The notes: generated from the letters alone by a model not told the origin. A DNA stretch of 37,451 nt from Candidatus Velthaea versatilis (GCA_003134035.1 PLAE01000150.1:21901-59351); one strand, 5' to 3'. Positions 1 to 7,722 are shown, counted from the first letter of the stretch. Translations and numbers: made by a program.

Positions 1-1
1 G

Positions 2-241
2 GTCATGGATGGCATGGAAGCCACGCGTCGCATTCGCGGACTGGATACTTCGGTCCGAGACGTCCCGATCGTTGCACTGACCGCCAATGTGATGGCCGAG
101 GAAATCGCTAGTTGCCGCGAAGCCGGAATGAACGACCATCTTGCTAAACCGATCGATCGCGACCTATTGCGTCAGATCATCGCGACCTGGGCGCCCCGTG
201 CATACACAAGCCCTGCGAGCGATCCTAGGCCTAGGGATTAG
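2..241 (+). CDS. Receiver (REC) domain C-terminal fragment, 5' end outside window
   Basis: This is the last 79 or so residues of a CheY-like receiver domain. The visible part begins at the conserved M-D-G-M-E turn that follows the phospho-accepting aspartate, so the aspartate lies just upstream of the window. The conserved switch threonine is in ALTA and the conserved lysine is in AKPID, both normal for the family. The tail after the lysine is short, about 30 residues, with no output domain. This fits the C-terminal receiver of a hybrid sensor histidine kinase, or a single-domain response regulator. The [11 protein letters not shown] style is most typical of hybrid-kinase receivers. A terminator follows 30 bases after the stop. 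Confidence 0.85.
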   Translation, partial: VMDGMEATRRIRGLDTSVRDVPIVALTANVMAEEIASCREAGMNDHLAKPIDRDLLRQIIATWAPRAYTSPASDPRPRD

Positions 242-270
242 AAAAACCCATTTACTTGTACCACCAAATC

Positions 271-304
271 AAAAAGCCCGCCGAGCTACATCTGGCGGGC
301 TTTT
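271..304. terminator. Rho-independent terminator, probably bidirectional
   Basis: A perfect 7-bp GC stem (276-282 with 294-300) is flanked by five A on the left and four T on the right, with an 11-base loop. The A/T flanks extend the stem and can act as the U-tract in either direction. It lies between the receiver-domain gene (plus strand) and tRNA-Leu (minus strand), so it can end both transcripts. Confidence 0.85.
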
Positions 305-308
305 GAGA

Positions 309-395
309 TGGTGCGCAAGACTGGATTTGAACCAGCACGCCCTTGCGAGCGCTAGCACCTCAAGCTAGTGCGTCTACCAATTCCGCCACTCGCGC
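309..395 (-). tRNA. tRNA-Leu (anticodon GAG)
   Basis: Read on the minus strand this is an 87-base class II tRNA. The acceptor stem GCGCGAG pairs with CTTGCGC with one G-T pair. The discriminator is A and CCA is encoded (311-309). The D-arm resembles GGAATTGGTAGAC. The anticodon stem CTAGC/GCTAG encloses loop TTGAGGT, giving anticodon GAG. There is a long variable arm, and a T-arm with GGTTCAAATCC. The long variable arm and the D-arm are typical of leucine tRNAs. The terminator at 271-304 lies just past its 3' end. Confidence 0.96.
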
Positions 396-494
396 ATCAT
401 GAGGCAACCAACGTAGTGTATCCGAAGCTTCCTCGCAGCGCAAGAAGAATCCGGCCAGACCGGGCCGACGACGGCCTCCCGGTCAGTGTGCGGC

Positions 495-962
495 TTAAGC
501 GGCCGCTTCCTCGTCGCTAACCACGCGCGACAGCGCCGCTTCGATCCGGTCGTAGCCTTTATCGCCGGCTTGGAAGTGCCGCAGCTCGTGATTGCGGTTG
601 AACACATAATACGCGGGGACGAACCCGTTGGCGAACCGGCCGACGATGGTGTGCTCGTTGTCGATCGCCAGCGGCTGCGTGAGCCCCATCGCGCCCAGCG
701 CATCGGCCGTGACTTTCTCGACGTCGAGTTCTTCGGGACCGCGCGGTTGATGGACCGCGATGACCTTGAGTCCCTGCGGCCCGTAGGTGTCGCGCCACGC
801 GTTGACCCGCTCGACGACGTCGTGGCAGATGTAGCACGAAATCGACCAGAAGTGCACGAGGACCGGATGGCCCTCGAGGTCGGCCGCGGACGGCAGACCT
901 CCGTTGATCCACGTCGGCACGCCATCCAGCGAGGGCAGCGGGGTGCGCATCCGAAGCGGCAT
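495..962 (-). CDS. Thioredoxin-like redoxin with CxxC
   Basis: A 155-residue thioredoxin-fold protein of the TlpA/AhpC-TSA-like group. Residues 34-47 form the beta strand and active site: a hydrophobic VLVHFW strand, then C43-Y-I-C46. A cis-proline region is visible in FVPAYYVF. No signal peptide is seen, so it is predicted to be cytoplasmic. The ATG start at 962 overlaps the TAA stop of the peroxiredoxin gene (TAATG), which implies translational coupling. A longer open frame reaches position 1010 but would run into the peroxiredoxin gene, so the short start is preferred. It probably recycles the neighbouring peroxiredoxin or handles thiols under peroxide stress; the substrate is inferred. 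Confidence 0.85.
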   Translation of the reverse strand: MPLRMRTPLPSLDGVPTWINGGLPSAADLEGHPVLVHFWSISCYICHDVVERVNAWRDTYGPQGLKVIAVHQPRGPEELDVEKVTADALGAMGLTQPLAIDNEHTIVGRFANGFVPAYYVFNRNHELRHFQAGDKGYDRIEAALSRVVSDEEAAA

Positions 963-1516
963 TACGAAACCGTCAGCAGAGTCTTGCCGGGCGTCCACTC
1001 GGCCGGGCACAGCCCGCCCGTTTGCAGGGCCTGCAGCACGCGCAGCGTCTCCTCAACCGAACGACCGACGTTGTCGTCGGTAACGGTCGCATACTTGAGC
1101 ACGCCGTCGGGATCGATGATGAACAAGCCGCGCTGGGCCGCGCCGCTTTCTTCGTTGAGAACGCCGAACGCGCGCGCGGTTTCCTTGGTGAAGTCCGCCA
1201 CGAGTGGAAATTTCAGCCCAGCGATGCCATTCTTGTCGCGCGGGGTGCTGATCCAAGCAAAGTGGCTGAACACGGAGTCCGTCGAAGCGCCCAGCACCTC
1301 GGCGCCAAGGTCGGTGATCTCGTCATAACGATCGGAGAGCGCGAGAATTTCCGTCGGACAAACGAACGTGAAGTCGAGGGGATAGAAGAAGAAGATGAGC
1401 CACTTGCCCTTGTAGTCCGAGAGGCTGATCTGGGCCCCTAAATTCTTCGCGCTCGTCGCGCCCTTCGTGCTGGGAAGTTTGAATGCGGGGGCGACTTGTC
1501 CGACCTTAGCTGACAC
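962..1516 (-). CDS. 2-Cys peroxiredoxin (AhpC/TSA family)
   Basis: A 184-residue thiol peroxidase that reduces hydrogen peroxide and organic hydroperoxides in the cytoplasm. The peroxidatic cysteine is C53 in the FTFVCPTEI block. The resolving cysteine is C170 in GGLCPAEW near the C-terminus, the arrangement of typical 2-Cys peroxiredoxins. GTG at 1516 is chosen as start because a strong GGAGG lies nine bases upstream and the sequence that follows (SAKVGQVAPAF) is the normal family N-terminus; the open frame extends upstream to 1687 but through operator DNA. It is divergent from a Fur-family regulator and coupled to the downstream redoxin, so peroxide-responsive control is likely. Confidence 0.95.
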   Translation of the reverse strand: MSAKVGQVAPAFKLPSTKGATSAKNLGAQISLSDYKGKWLIFFFYPLDFTFVCPTEILALSDRYDEITDLGAEVLGASTDSVFSHFAWISTPRDKNGIAGLKFPLVADFTKETARAFGVLNEESGAAQRGLFIIDPDGVLKYATVTDDNVGRSVEETLRVLQALQTGGLCPAEWTPGKTLLTVS

Positions 1517-1525
1517 CCTGGGAAT

Positions 1526-1530
1526 CCTCC
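1526..1530 (-). promoter_or_regulatory. Ribosome binding site of the peroxiredoxin gene
   Basis: GGAGG on the minus strand, nine bases before GTG 1516. It decides the start of the peroxiredoxin in favour of this GTG over upstream in-frame codons. Confidence 0.75.
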
Positions 1531-1574
1531 AAAATTGATTGTTGATTTTCGCAATCTCGTGTATGGTATGAAAA

Positions 1575-1589
1575 TGAGATTCATTCTCA
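1575..1589. promoter_or_regulatory. Candidate Fur/PerR-type operator
   Basis: The dyad TGAGA-N5-TCTCA sits in an AT-rich stretch between the peroxiredoxin gene (start 1516, minus) and the Fur-family gene (start 1627, plus). The wider sequence resembles a degenerate Fur-superfamily box. The position allows control of both divergent genes. Binding by the adjacent regulator is inferred. Confidence 0.5.
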
Positions 1590-1626
1590 CTTTCAACTTC
1601 CTTCAAGTTATGCGATAACAAGTAGC

Positions 1627-2040
1627 ATGTCAAGCAACTTCGGTGGCAGTCCCGCACGCGAGCGGCTGCCGGCCAATTATTTGACAATTCTCGCGGCGAT
1701 TCGCGACATCGCGCCGGGCACGCACCTCACCGCTCAGGACGTTTTTGCTCGGGCCCGGCGGCAGCGGCCAAAGCTCGGATTCGCCACCGTTCACCGCGGC
1801 TTGGCCCGGCTGAGCGAGCTAGGCTACGTGATCAAAGTCGACGTCCCGGGCGCCGCCTGCGCCGTTTACGAGCAGACGGCCGAACCGCACGCGCATTTCC
1901 GCTGCTCTTCATGCGGCAGCATCCGCGACATCGCGTTCTCGCTGCCGCCCGAGCTCCTGGTCGGACTTGCCCGGCAGCACGACCTGCAGATCGAGGTTGA
2001 GTCGACGACCTTTACCGGGCGCTGCGCCTCCTGCCGCTGA
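1627..2040 (+). CDS. Fur-family metalloregulator (PerR-like)
   Basis: A 137-residue Fur-superfamily repressor. Residues 17-75 form the winged helix with the recognition segment around FATVHRGLARLSELGYV. Residues 76-137 form the dimerisation/metal domain. Metal ligands visible are H88 and H90 (HAHFRC), C93-x-x-C96, and a second C133-x-x-C136 at the very end, the structural zinc site of Fur/PerR proteins. The divergent peroxiredoxin-redoxin pair and the intervening dyad suggest a PerR-type peroxide sensor rather than an iron-uptake Fur, but which metal it uses cannot be read from the sequence. The N-terminus is slightly long, and no strong ribosome binding site precedes the ATG. Confidence 0.9.
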   Translation: MSSNFGGSPARERLPANYLTILAAIRDIAPGTHLTAQDVFARARRQRPKLGFATVHRGLARLSELGYVIKVDVPGAACAVYEQTAEPHAHFRCSSCGSIRDIAFSLPPELLVGLARQHDLQIEVESTTFTGRCASCR

Positions 2041-2080
2041 CCGCGTGAACCTTTGCTGCCCGCCGCCCGACCGACGCGTG

Positions 2081-2407
2081 ATGGCGGCACACGACACCGC
2101 GGCCGACGCCGAGGAACGCCGGCGCCCGACTCGGATCGGCGCCCGCGACCGTGCGACGTTCGAGCAGCTGTACGAGGCCTATGCCCGACGCGTCGCCGCT
2201 TTCGTGCGCGATGTCGTCGTCCCGAATGAACTCACGGATGAGGTCGTGTCGGATACGATGATCGCGGTGTGGTGCTCAGCGGCACGATTTCGCGGGCAGT
2301 CGCGCGTCGCCACGTGGCTGCTCGGGATCGCGCACCACAAGGCACTCGATGCACTGCGGCGCACGCCGGTGATGCGGCTGCCCTCGTCGAGCGACCCACC
2401 ACCGTGA
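2081..2407 (+). CDS. Truncated ECF sigma factor (region 2 only)
   Basis: A 108-residue protein matching only sigma-70 region 2. It has the FEQLYEAYARRV helix, the ELTDEVVSDTMIAVW core-binding/-10 recognition helix and the FRGQSRVATWLLGIAHHKALDALR segment. ECF factors normally have about 170-200 residues with a second helix-turn-helix domain (region 4) that reads the -35. Here the frame ends after a low-complexity LPSSSDPPP tail, and no region 4 is recognisable in the next 290 bases in any frame. It is either a decayed gene or a stand-alone region 2 protein. The ATG at 2081 is chosen (GTG 2078 is adjacent), 40 bases after the Fur-like gene. Confidence 0.65.
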   Translation: MAAHDTAADAEERRRPTRIGARDRATFEQLYEAYARRVAAFVRDVVVPNELTDEVVSDTMIAVWCSAARFRGQSRVATWLLGIAHHKALDALRRTPVMRLPSSSDPPP

Positions 2408-2698
2408 CGTCCTCCGAGATGCCTTGCTGCGCGGCGAGCGGCGGTGTTCGGCGCGACCGGTTCAAGCGTCGCGGCGGGGACGTTCGGCTGGGCGCACCGT
2501 TAGCCGCACACTGAGGTCGAGCGAGGTTTGGGCGCGCCAACGAGTGGTTCCGAGCGCGCTCAGTGCAGCGAGCGTCATCAGCTCGCCCAGCGCGCTGCTC
2601 GACGACGCGGCGTTGCGCGCTGACGGCGCGAGCACGTTTCTCACGGAGATCCGCGATTGCCGGCCGGTTGCGGCGGACTACGCGTTTTATCGTCGAAT
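2408..2698. other. Intergenic stretch, no recognisable gene
   Basis: This lies between the truncated sigma factor and the stop of the DUF4232 gene. Open frames exist on both strands but none looks like a known domain or has a convincing start. It could be the eroded 3' part of the sigma gene, but no region 4 helix-turn-helix was seen in translation. Confidence 0.5.
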
Positions 2699-3223
2699 TC
2701 ACCACGCGGTAACCGGCCGCGAGAGTTCGGCGACGGGGAAGATTTGCGAATAGTTGATCGTGCCGCCGCAGGTGCCGGTACTGATCGTGACGTCGATCGG
2801 CCCCCTATCGTCGGGCAGCGTGAGATCGACCTGCGTGATGCCGACGCAACTGCGGTCGAACTCGCCGCTGGGCGGATTGCCGTAGAACGCGAAGAATACC
2901 GCAGATCCCGGCGTTACGCTGTACGCATAGATGCGCGTATCGATGAATGGCCGGCGCTCGAAGCGAATCGGCGCGAGACGGCCCGACGCGGTGTAGGCAC
3001 GTAGGCGCGGATATCCCGCGACGTGGCAGGTCGAGAGCGTCATGTTGCGCAGCGCGATGCCGGGAATCTGTTTGCCGAAGGCCGGGTGCGTCCAGGGAAA
3101 ACCGGCCAGCGAGGCCGAGGTACACAGCGGATAACTCGTCGGCGGCTGCTGCAGTTGACCCGCAGCGAGGCGTCCTGCGGAAAGCAGAATTAGGCCGAGC
3201 GCGACCGCAATCGCGCGAAACAA
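2699..3223 (-). CDS. Secreted DUF4232-like protein
   Basis: A 174-residue exported protein. Residues 1-21 are a signal peptide (hydrophobic AIAVALGLILLSAG core, cleavage near LAAG). The rest resembles the DUF4232 fold: an early cysteine, the pattern of L-N-M-x-L-S-T-C-x-V-A-G-Y-P in the first half, and paired cysteines later (SCVG, GTCGG). Such proteins are small cell-surface beta-sandwiches of unknown function. The start is TTG at 3223, only eight codons after the TAG of the ABC permease upstream and in the same frame, so it may be made by reinitiation. Its placement suggests co-transcription with the peptide permeases; no functional link is known. Confidence 0.7.
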   Translation of the reverse strand: MFRAIAVALGLILLSAGRLAAGQLQQPPTSYPLCTSASLAGFPWTHPAFGKQIPGIALRNMTLSTCHVAGYPRLRAYTASGRLAPIRFERRPFIDTRIYAYSVTPGSAVFFAFYGNPPSGEFDRSCVGITQVDLTLPDDRGPIDVTISTGTCGGTINYSQIFPVAELSRPVTAW

Positions 3224-3244
3224 ACTGCGATCGACGGCGCGGCC

Positions 3245-4171
3245 CTAGCGCATGTTGGGATCGAGCGCGTCGCGCAGACCGTCGCCCAAATAGTTGATCG
3301 CTAGCACCGTGATCAAGATGCACAAGCCAGGGAAGATCGCGACCCACGGCGCGATGGTCATGTTCGAGCTGGCGTTCGCGAGCATGTTGCCCCACGAAGC
3401 CGTCGGCGGCTGGATGCCGAAGCCCAGGAACGACAGCGTCGATTCCAAGATGATGACGTTGGCGACCGCCAGCGTCGCCGTGACGATGATCGGCGCGACG
3501 GCATTGGGCAGCAGATGCCGGAAGATAATGCGGCCGTCACTGTTGCCCAGCGCGCGCGCCGCTTCAGCGAACTCGCGCTCGCGCAAACTCAAGAACGACG
3601 CGCGCACGATGCGCGCCACGCCGGGCCACGATAACAAACCGATGATGAGCACGATCGACAGAAAATTCAGCGACGCCTTATTGGACGTCGCGGCGACGAT
3701 CGCGGTCAGCACGAGCAGCAGCGGCAGCAGCGGAATCGAGAGCACCACGTCGGTGATGCGCATGATCGTGAAATCAACCCAGCCGCCGTAGTAGCCGGAA
3801 ATCGCGCCGAGCACGGTGCCGATCGCGATCTGCAGCATCACCGAGACCACCGCTACCGTCAGCGAGATCCGCGCGCCGAAAATAAGCCGCGCCAGCAAGT
3901 CGCGGCCGTTCTCGTCGGTGCCCAACAGATGTCCCGCGACGCCCGGCGCGAGCGGGTACCCGTTCCAATGCGCTTGGTCGATGTAGTTCGGATCGGCCGG
4001 CGTGATGACGTTGGCGAAGATCGCGACCAGGCACATCAGGATCAGAATCACGCCGCCGATCGGTGCGATCCGATGTTTGCGGAAGCGCCGCCAAATGCGG
4101 TTGCGACTCTCGTGAAAGTCGGCGTCGGGCGTCGCCGCGGGTTGGGTCTGCGCCGGCAGCGTCGTCGCCAT
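3245..4171 (-). CDS. Dipeptide/oligopeptide ABC transporter permease (DppC/OppC type)
   Basis: A 308-residue inner-membrane permease. An N-terminal OppC_N-type segment (residues about 25-55, first membrane helix after RRFRKHR) precedes the HLLGTDENGRDLLARLIFGAR block that marks this family. The BPD_transp_1 domain (about residues 100-300) carries the EAARALGNSDGRIIFRHLLPNA motif that docks the ATPase. It forms a heterodimer with the DppB-type permease just upstream (16 bases between genes). The binding protein and ATPases are not in the window. Substrate is peptide, nickel or a related small molecule by family; the neighbouring amino-acid genes favour peptides. Confidence 0.92.
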   Translation of the reverse strand: MATTLPAQTQPAATPDADFHESRNRIWRRFRKHRIAPIGGVILILMCLVAIFANVITPADPNYIDQAHWNGYPLAPGVAGHLLGTDENGRDLLARLIFGARISLTVAVVSVMLQIAIGTVLGAISGYYGGWVDFTIMRITDVVLSIPLLPLLLVLTAIVAATSNKASLNFLSIVLIIGLLSWPGVARIVRASFLSLREREFAEAARALGNSDGRIIFRHLLPNAVAPIIVTATLAVANVIILESTLSFLGFGIQPPTASWGNMLANASSNMTIAPWVAIFPGLCILITVLAINYLGDGLRDALDPNMR

Positions 4172-4187
4172 TAGCGAACCCCGTTCA

Positions 4188-5159
4188 TCATGAATACTTT
4201 ACCCGCGGATCCAGCCACGCGTACGCCACGTCCGCCAAGAGGTTAAAAAACACGACCAAAAGCGAGGTCAGCATCAAGTAACCCATGAGCAGCGCGAAGT
4301 CGAACTGCTGCAGGCCGTTGTAAAATAGCCGGCCCATGCCGGGCCAAGCGAAGATGCTCTCGGTGACGACCGCGCCGCCGACGAGATCGGGCAGCGCCAG
4401 CGCGATGACGGTCACGAGCGGAATGAGTGCGTTCTTGAGTGCGTGCTTGAGCACGATAACCCGCTGCGAAAGCCCTTTGGCCGAAGCCGTTCGCACGTAA
4501 TCGGTCTTGACGACTTCGAGCATCGAGGACCGCATGAAGCGGCTCCAGCCCGCGACGTAGAGCAAGCTCAGCACGACCGTCGGCAGCACCAGATGTTTGA
4601 GCCGATCGCCCAGATCGAAGCTGTCGTTGTCCGAAAGTCCGGCCGACGGCAGCGCGAAGTGATAACCGAACGCCGTGAACCCATTGACCGAAAACGCCAG
4701 CTGCAACATGAGCGCGAACCAGAACACCGGCATCGACTGGCCGAAAAAAGCCAGCGTCGTCACCGCATAGTCGGCGATCGAATACGGTTTGAGCGCCGAG
4801 TAGATTCCCAGCACGACCCCGACGGAGAGCGATACCAGCAAGGCCGACCCCATGAGCGTGAGCGTCGCCGGCATGCGGTCCAGGATCGCATCGGAAACCG
4901 ACATCGAATTCGAGGTCGAGTAACCGAAGTCGCCGGTGATCACGCGGCCCAGCCAGTGCAGATACTGCACGTACACCGGCTGATCGAGTCCCAAATTGTG
5001 CTTGAGACGAGCGATATCGGCCTCGGTGATGTGCGGGTTCTGCAGGTACGGGGTCAGCGGACCGCCGGGGGCCTGACTGAGAATCCCGAACAGGATGACC
5101 GAGATGAGCAGCAGGAGCGGGATGTTCTGCAGCGTGCGTCGGACGATGTACGTGAGCAG
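4188..5159 (-). CDS. Dipeptide/oligopeptide ABC transporter permease (DppB/OppB type), CTG start
   Basis: A 323-residue permease partner of the DppC-type gene. Residues 1-30 give the standard family beginning (LTYIVRRTLQNIPLLLLISV), followed by the APGGP loop, the GLDQPVYVQYLHWLG segment, the GDFGYS motif and a BPD_transp_1 domain with the RTASAKGL-x10-LKNALIPLVT ATPase-docking loop. No ATG, GTG or TTG exists in frame before this conserved N-terminus. The first in-frame alternative is TTG 4994, which would delete the first membrane helix and the PGGP loop. A perfect GGAGG lies seven bases before CTG 5159, so CTG is called as the start. A sequencing error is the alternative. Confidence 0.85.
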   Translation of the reverse strand: MLTYIVRRTLQNIPLLLLISVILFGILSQAPGGPLTPYLQNPHITEADIARLKHNLGLDQPVYVQYLHWLGRVITGDFGYSTSNSMSVSDAILDRMPATLTLMGSALLVSLSVGVVLGIYSALKPYSIADYAVTTLAFFGQSMPVFWFALMLQLAFSVNGFTAFGYHFALPSAGLSDNDSFDLGDRLKHLVLPTVVLSLLYVAGWSRFMRSSMLEVVKTDYVRTASAKGLSQRVIVLKHALKNALIPLVTVIALALPDLVGGAVVTESIFAWPGMGRLFYNGLQQFDFALLMGYLMLTSLLVVFFNLLADVAYAWLDPRVKYS

Positions 5160-5166
5160 GGGCGAA

Positions 5167-5171
5167 CCTCC
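5167..5171 (-). promoter_or_regulatory. Ribosome binding site that decides the CTG start of the DppB-type gene
   Basis: GGAGG on the minus strand with a seven-base spacer to CTG 5159. A second GGAGG lies nine bases further upstream. It supports initiation at the non-canonical codon. Confidence 0.65.
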
Positions 5172-5244
5172 GGGACCTCCATTGGAGAAGAGCCGACTCG
5201 ATTCCGGGGTACCCGGAGCCCTTCCTTTGGCATGTCGGCGTGTT

Positions 5245-6102
5245 TTATGCGCGCTTGGTCACGGCTCCGGCCGCGGACGGCGCCAGGGCGCGCACCGGCA
5301 GCCGCAGAATGCGTCGCGCCTCGTCCGGTGTGGCGACGGGCCGGCCGAGCTCACCCGCGATCCGGACCACCCGGCCAACGAGTTCCTCGTTGGTCGCCAA
5401 GCGGCCTCGACTATAATAAATGTTGTCTTCGAGCCCGACGCGCACGTGGCCGCCCATCGCGACGGCGACGGTCGCCAGCGGCAACTGCATGCGTCCGATC
5501 CCGGCGACCGACCACGTACAGCCGGAAGGCAGCGCGCGCACGCACTCGACGAGATTTTCGACGCTCGCGTCCAGGCCGCCGGGAACGCCGAGCACGAAAT
5601 CGACGTGCTGCGGCAATTGCAAGTGGCCGGTTTTCGCCAGCCGCACGGCATTGGAAAGATGCCCGCGGTCGAACACCTCGAGTTCGGGCCGGACGCCGAA
5701 GCGGTGCATCTCGGCCAGGATGCCGCGCATGATCGGAAACGAATTCTCGAAGATCTCATCGCCGAAGTTGACCGTCCCGCAGGAAAGGGGCGCCATCTCG
5801 GGTTGCAGCACCAGCGGCGCCGCCCGCTCGGCGGGCGTCATTCCGATCGCTCCGCCGGTCGAGAATTGCACGATGAGATCGCTTGCGGCCCGGATCGCGG
5901 CGTACGCGGCGGCGAAGCGGGCAACGTCGTGCGTGTTGCTCCCGTCGTCGTTGCGGCAGTGGACGTGAATCATCGCCGCCCCCGCGGCCCGGACCTTCGC
6001 GGCGACGGCGCCGAGTTGCGCCGGGGTGACCGCCAGATGCGGCGTCTGCTCGGGCGAAAGTTCAGCCCCCACCGGCGCGACGGTGACGATCAGCGGTTCC
6101 AT
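5245..6102 (-). CDS. kce: Beta-keto acid cleavage enzyme (BKACE/DUF849), likely 3-keto-5-aminohexanoate cleavage enzyme
   Basis: A 285-residue TIM-barrel enzyme of the BKACE family. In lysine fermentation Kce condenses 3-keto-5-aminohexanoate with acetyl-CoA to give acetoacetate and 3-aminobutyryl-CoA. The zinc-binding H46-x-H48 motif is seen in AAMIHVHCR. The family markers VQFSTGGAIGMTP, the PEMAPLSCGTVNFGD block and GGHVRVGLEDNIY near the C-terminus are intact. The gene starts nine bases after kamC with a GAGG-type ribosome site. BKACE enzymes act on several beta-keto acids, so the substrate call rests on the two kam genes directly upstream. Confidence 0.88.
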   Translation of the reverse strand: MEPLIVTVAPVGAELSPEQTPHLAVTPAQLGAVAAKVRAAGAAMIHVHCRNDDGSNTHDVARFAAAYAAIRAASDLIVQFSTGGAIGMTPAERAAPLVLQPEMAPLSCGTVNFGDEIFENSFPIMRGILAEMHRFGVRPELEVFDRGHLSNAVRLAKTGHLQLPQHVDFVLGVPGGLDASVENLVECVRALPSGCTWSVAGIGRMQLPLATVAVAMGGHVRVGLEDNIYYSRGRLATNEELVGRVVRIAGELGRPVATPDEARRILRLPVRALAPSAAGAVTKRA

Positions 6103-6111
6103 CGCGGCCCC

Positions 6112-7722
6112 TCATTCGGTGACCGACGCGGCCGGTCCGGCCGCCGCATCGAACAGGACGCCCGCGCGCTCGACGACCGCGGCGTCGAGTCCCAGTAAAC
6201 CCGCCAGCGCCAAGGCGTCGGACGGCGAGCGCGCGTCGCCGTCGGCGGCGACGATGCGGTAGTCCATGGCCTTGGCGAGCGCGTCGAGAGCCGCATGGAC
6301 GTCGGGCGCCGCGTGGGCGTCGAGCGCTCGCGGTCCCAGACCCGCGATCGAATAGTGCGGTACCCGCGCAGCGCGCGCGACGCCCTCGAAGTGGGTGGCC
6401 ACCAGCGCGAAGACGCCCCGGGCGGCGAGCGTTTCAACGAGTGCGACCAGCAGCGCACGGCCTTCATGCGGGCCGGTCGTGCGCGCGAACTCGTCGACGA
6501 GCACTAGGGCCGGGGGTGAGGCGGACAGCGCGTCGCGCGTTCGCACCACCTCCGCGCCGAACGCGGAGAGCAGCCGCTCGCGGGGCAGCGGCGGCTCGCC
6601 GCCGACCCAGGCGACGCTCGCGAAGAGCGGGAGGGCGGCGCGCTGCGCCGGCGGCGGCAGCCCGGCGGCGACGCAGGCGGACAGAAACCCGCAGGTTGCC
6701 AGCGCCGCGCTTTTGCCGCCCATGTTGGGGCCGGTCAGGACCGCGGCGCCGCCCAGATCGAGCGAGATCGGCGTGTACGGCAAGCCGGCATCGCTCAGCG
6801 CCGCCCGCAGCGGGACGAACGAAGCCGCGCTGAACGCGAAACGCCGCCCGCCGAGTTCAGGAACGCAGCCGCCCCAGCGCTGGGTGAAGGCGACGCGCGC
6901 CAAGGTGCAGTCGAGTTCGCCCAGCGCCCGGCCGGCGGCCAGCACCGCCGGACCGTACCGCGCAACCTCTTGGGCCAGGGCCCGACGAACAAGGTCCTCG
7001 GTTCGGCCCAGCTGCGCAAGGGCCGCTTCGCGGCGGTCGACCGCGGCCAAGGCGTCCGCATCGAGCTCAACGGTCAGCAGGCGGTAACCGGGCGCTTCTC
7101 GCACGACCCGCAGGCCCGCCGGAACCGTCGGCATGAGGTCGCGCATGACGATGAATTCTTCGGCGCCGGCGGGCGGTTGGAACGCCGGATCGAGCGACTC
7201 GGCCAGCTGCCGGCGGGCGCCGGCGACCTCGGCGTCCGCGGCCGCATAGGCGGCGCGCGCCGGAATGAGTGCCGGATCGAAGGCGTCCGCGAGGTAAAAC
7301 GCGCCGCCGGCTCGACCCGGCGCCAAGACGCCGGCCAACGGCGCGATCGTCGGTGGACGGCCCGCGGCGCCGCCGCCAGCGGCGTCCCATGCCGCGGCGG
7401 TCGCTTCCAGCGCGTCGGCCAACCGGCCCAGCTCGAAGAAATCGACGTCGCTCAAGGGGTCGCCGGCCGTCGCCCGCGAGACGATATCGGTCGGGTCGGG
7501 CGCCCGGCGCACCATCGACCGCACGTGCGCCACGCCGTCGGGATCCAGCCGTGCGGCAAGGTCCACGATCTGCGCGCAGCGCCGGCGGGCCACGGCCTCG
7601 TCGCCCGGGCCGAACGGCGGCGCGGCATCCTGGGCTCGCCGGCCGAAGTCCCCGGCCGGCGCGAGCGCGCCGTGGAGCCAAGCGGCCCCGATGCGCTCGG
7701 CGGTGAGCGCGTCGCACTTCAT
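6112..7722 (-). CDS. kamC: MutS-related ATPase, lysine 5,6-aminomutase reactivase subunit KamC-like
   Basis: A 536-residue protein with a MutS-type ABC ATPase at the C-terminus. The Walker A is GPNMGGKS (331-338), Walker B is LVLVDE (406-411) followed by FARTTGPHEG, and the switch histidine is in ATHFEG (442-446). The N-terminal half is helical and alanine-rich, with no mismatch-recognition domain. Its size and its coupling to a P-loop partner and kce match KamC, which with KamB exchanges damaged cobalamin from lysine 5,6-aminomutase. Its ATG overlaps the TGA of kamB (ATGA). Related reactivases serve ornithine 4,5-aminomutase, so the exact client enzyme is inferred. The aminomutase genes are not in the window. 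Confidence 0.8.
   Translation of the reverse strand: MKCDALTAERIGAAWLHGALAPAGDFGRRAQDAAPPFGPGDEAVARRRCAQIVDLAARLDPDGVAHVRSMVRRAPDPTDIVSRATAGDPLSDVDFFELGRLADALEATAAAWDAAGGGAAGRPPTIAPLAGVLAPGRAGGAFYLADAFDPALIPARAAYAAADAEVAGARRQLAESLDPAFQPPAGAEEFIVMRDLMPTVPAGLRVVREAPGYRLLTVELDADALAAVDRREAALAQLGRTEDLVRRALAQEVARYGPAVLAAGRALGELDCTLARVAFTQRWGGCVPELGGRRFAFSAASFVPLRAALSDAGLPYTPISLDLGGAAVLTGPNMGGKSAALATCGFLSACVAAGLPPPAQRAALPLFASVAWVGGEPPLPRERLLSAFGAEVVRTRDALSASPPALVLVDEFARTTGPHEGRALLVALVETLAARGVFALVATHFEGVARAARVPHYSIAGLGPRALDAHAAPDVHAALDALAKAMDYRIVAADGDARSPSDALALAGLLGLDAAVVERAGVLFDAAAGPAASVTE

Noticed and set aside
309-395. tRNA-Leu with CAG anticodon
   Set aside because: The loop reads TTGAGGT, so the anticodon is GAG.
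5203-5217. Short hairpin TCCGGG/CCCGGA between kce and the permease gene
   Set aside because: Six base pairs in GC-rich DNA with no T-tract is too weak to call a terminator.
4443-5732. Plus-strand open frame opposite the DppB-type permease and kce
   Set aside because: Antisense to genes with family motifs; composition typical of a GC-rich shadow.
6112-7722. DNA mismatch repair MutS/MutS2
   Set aside because: Only the ATPase domain matches. The mismatch-binding and Smr domains are absent, and the neighbours kamB and kce point to the KamC-type reactivase.
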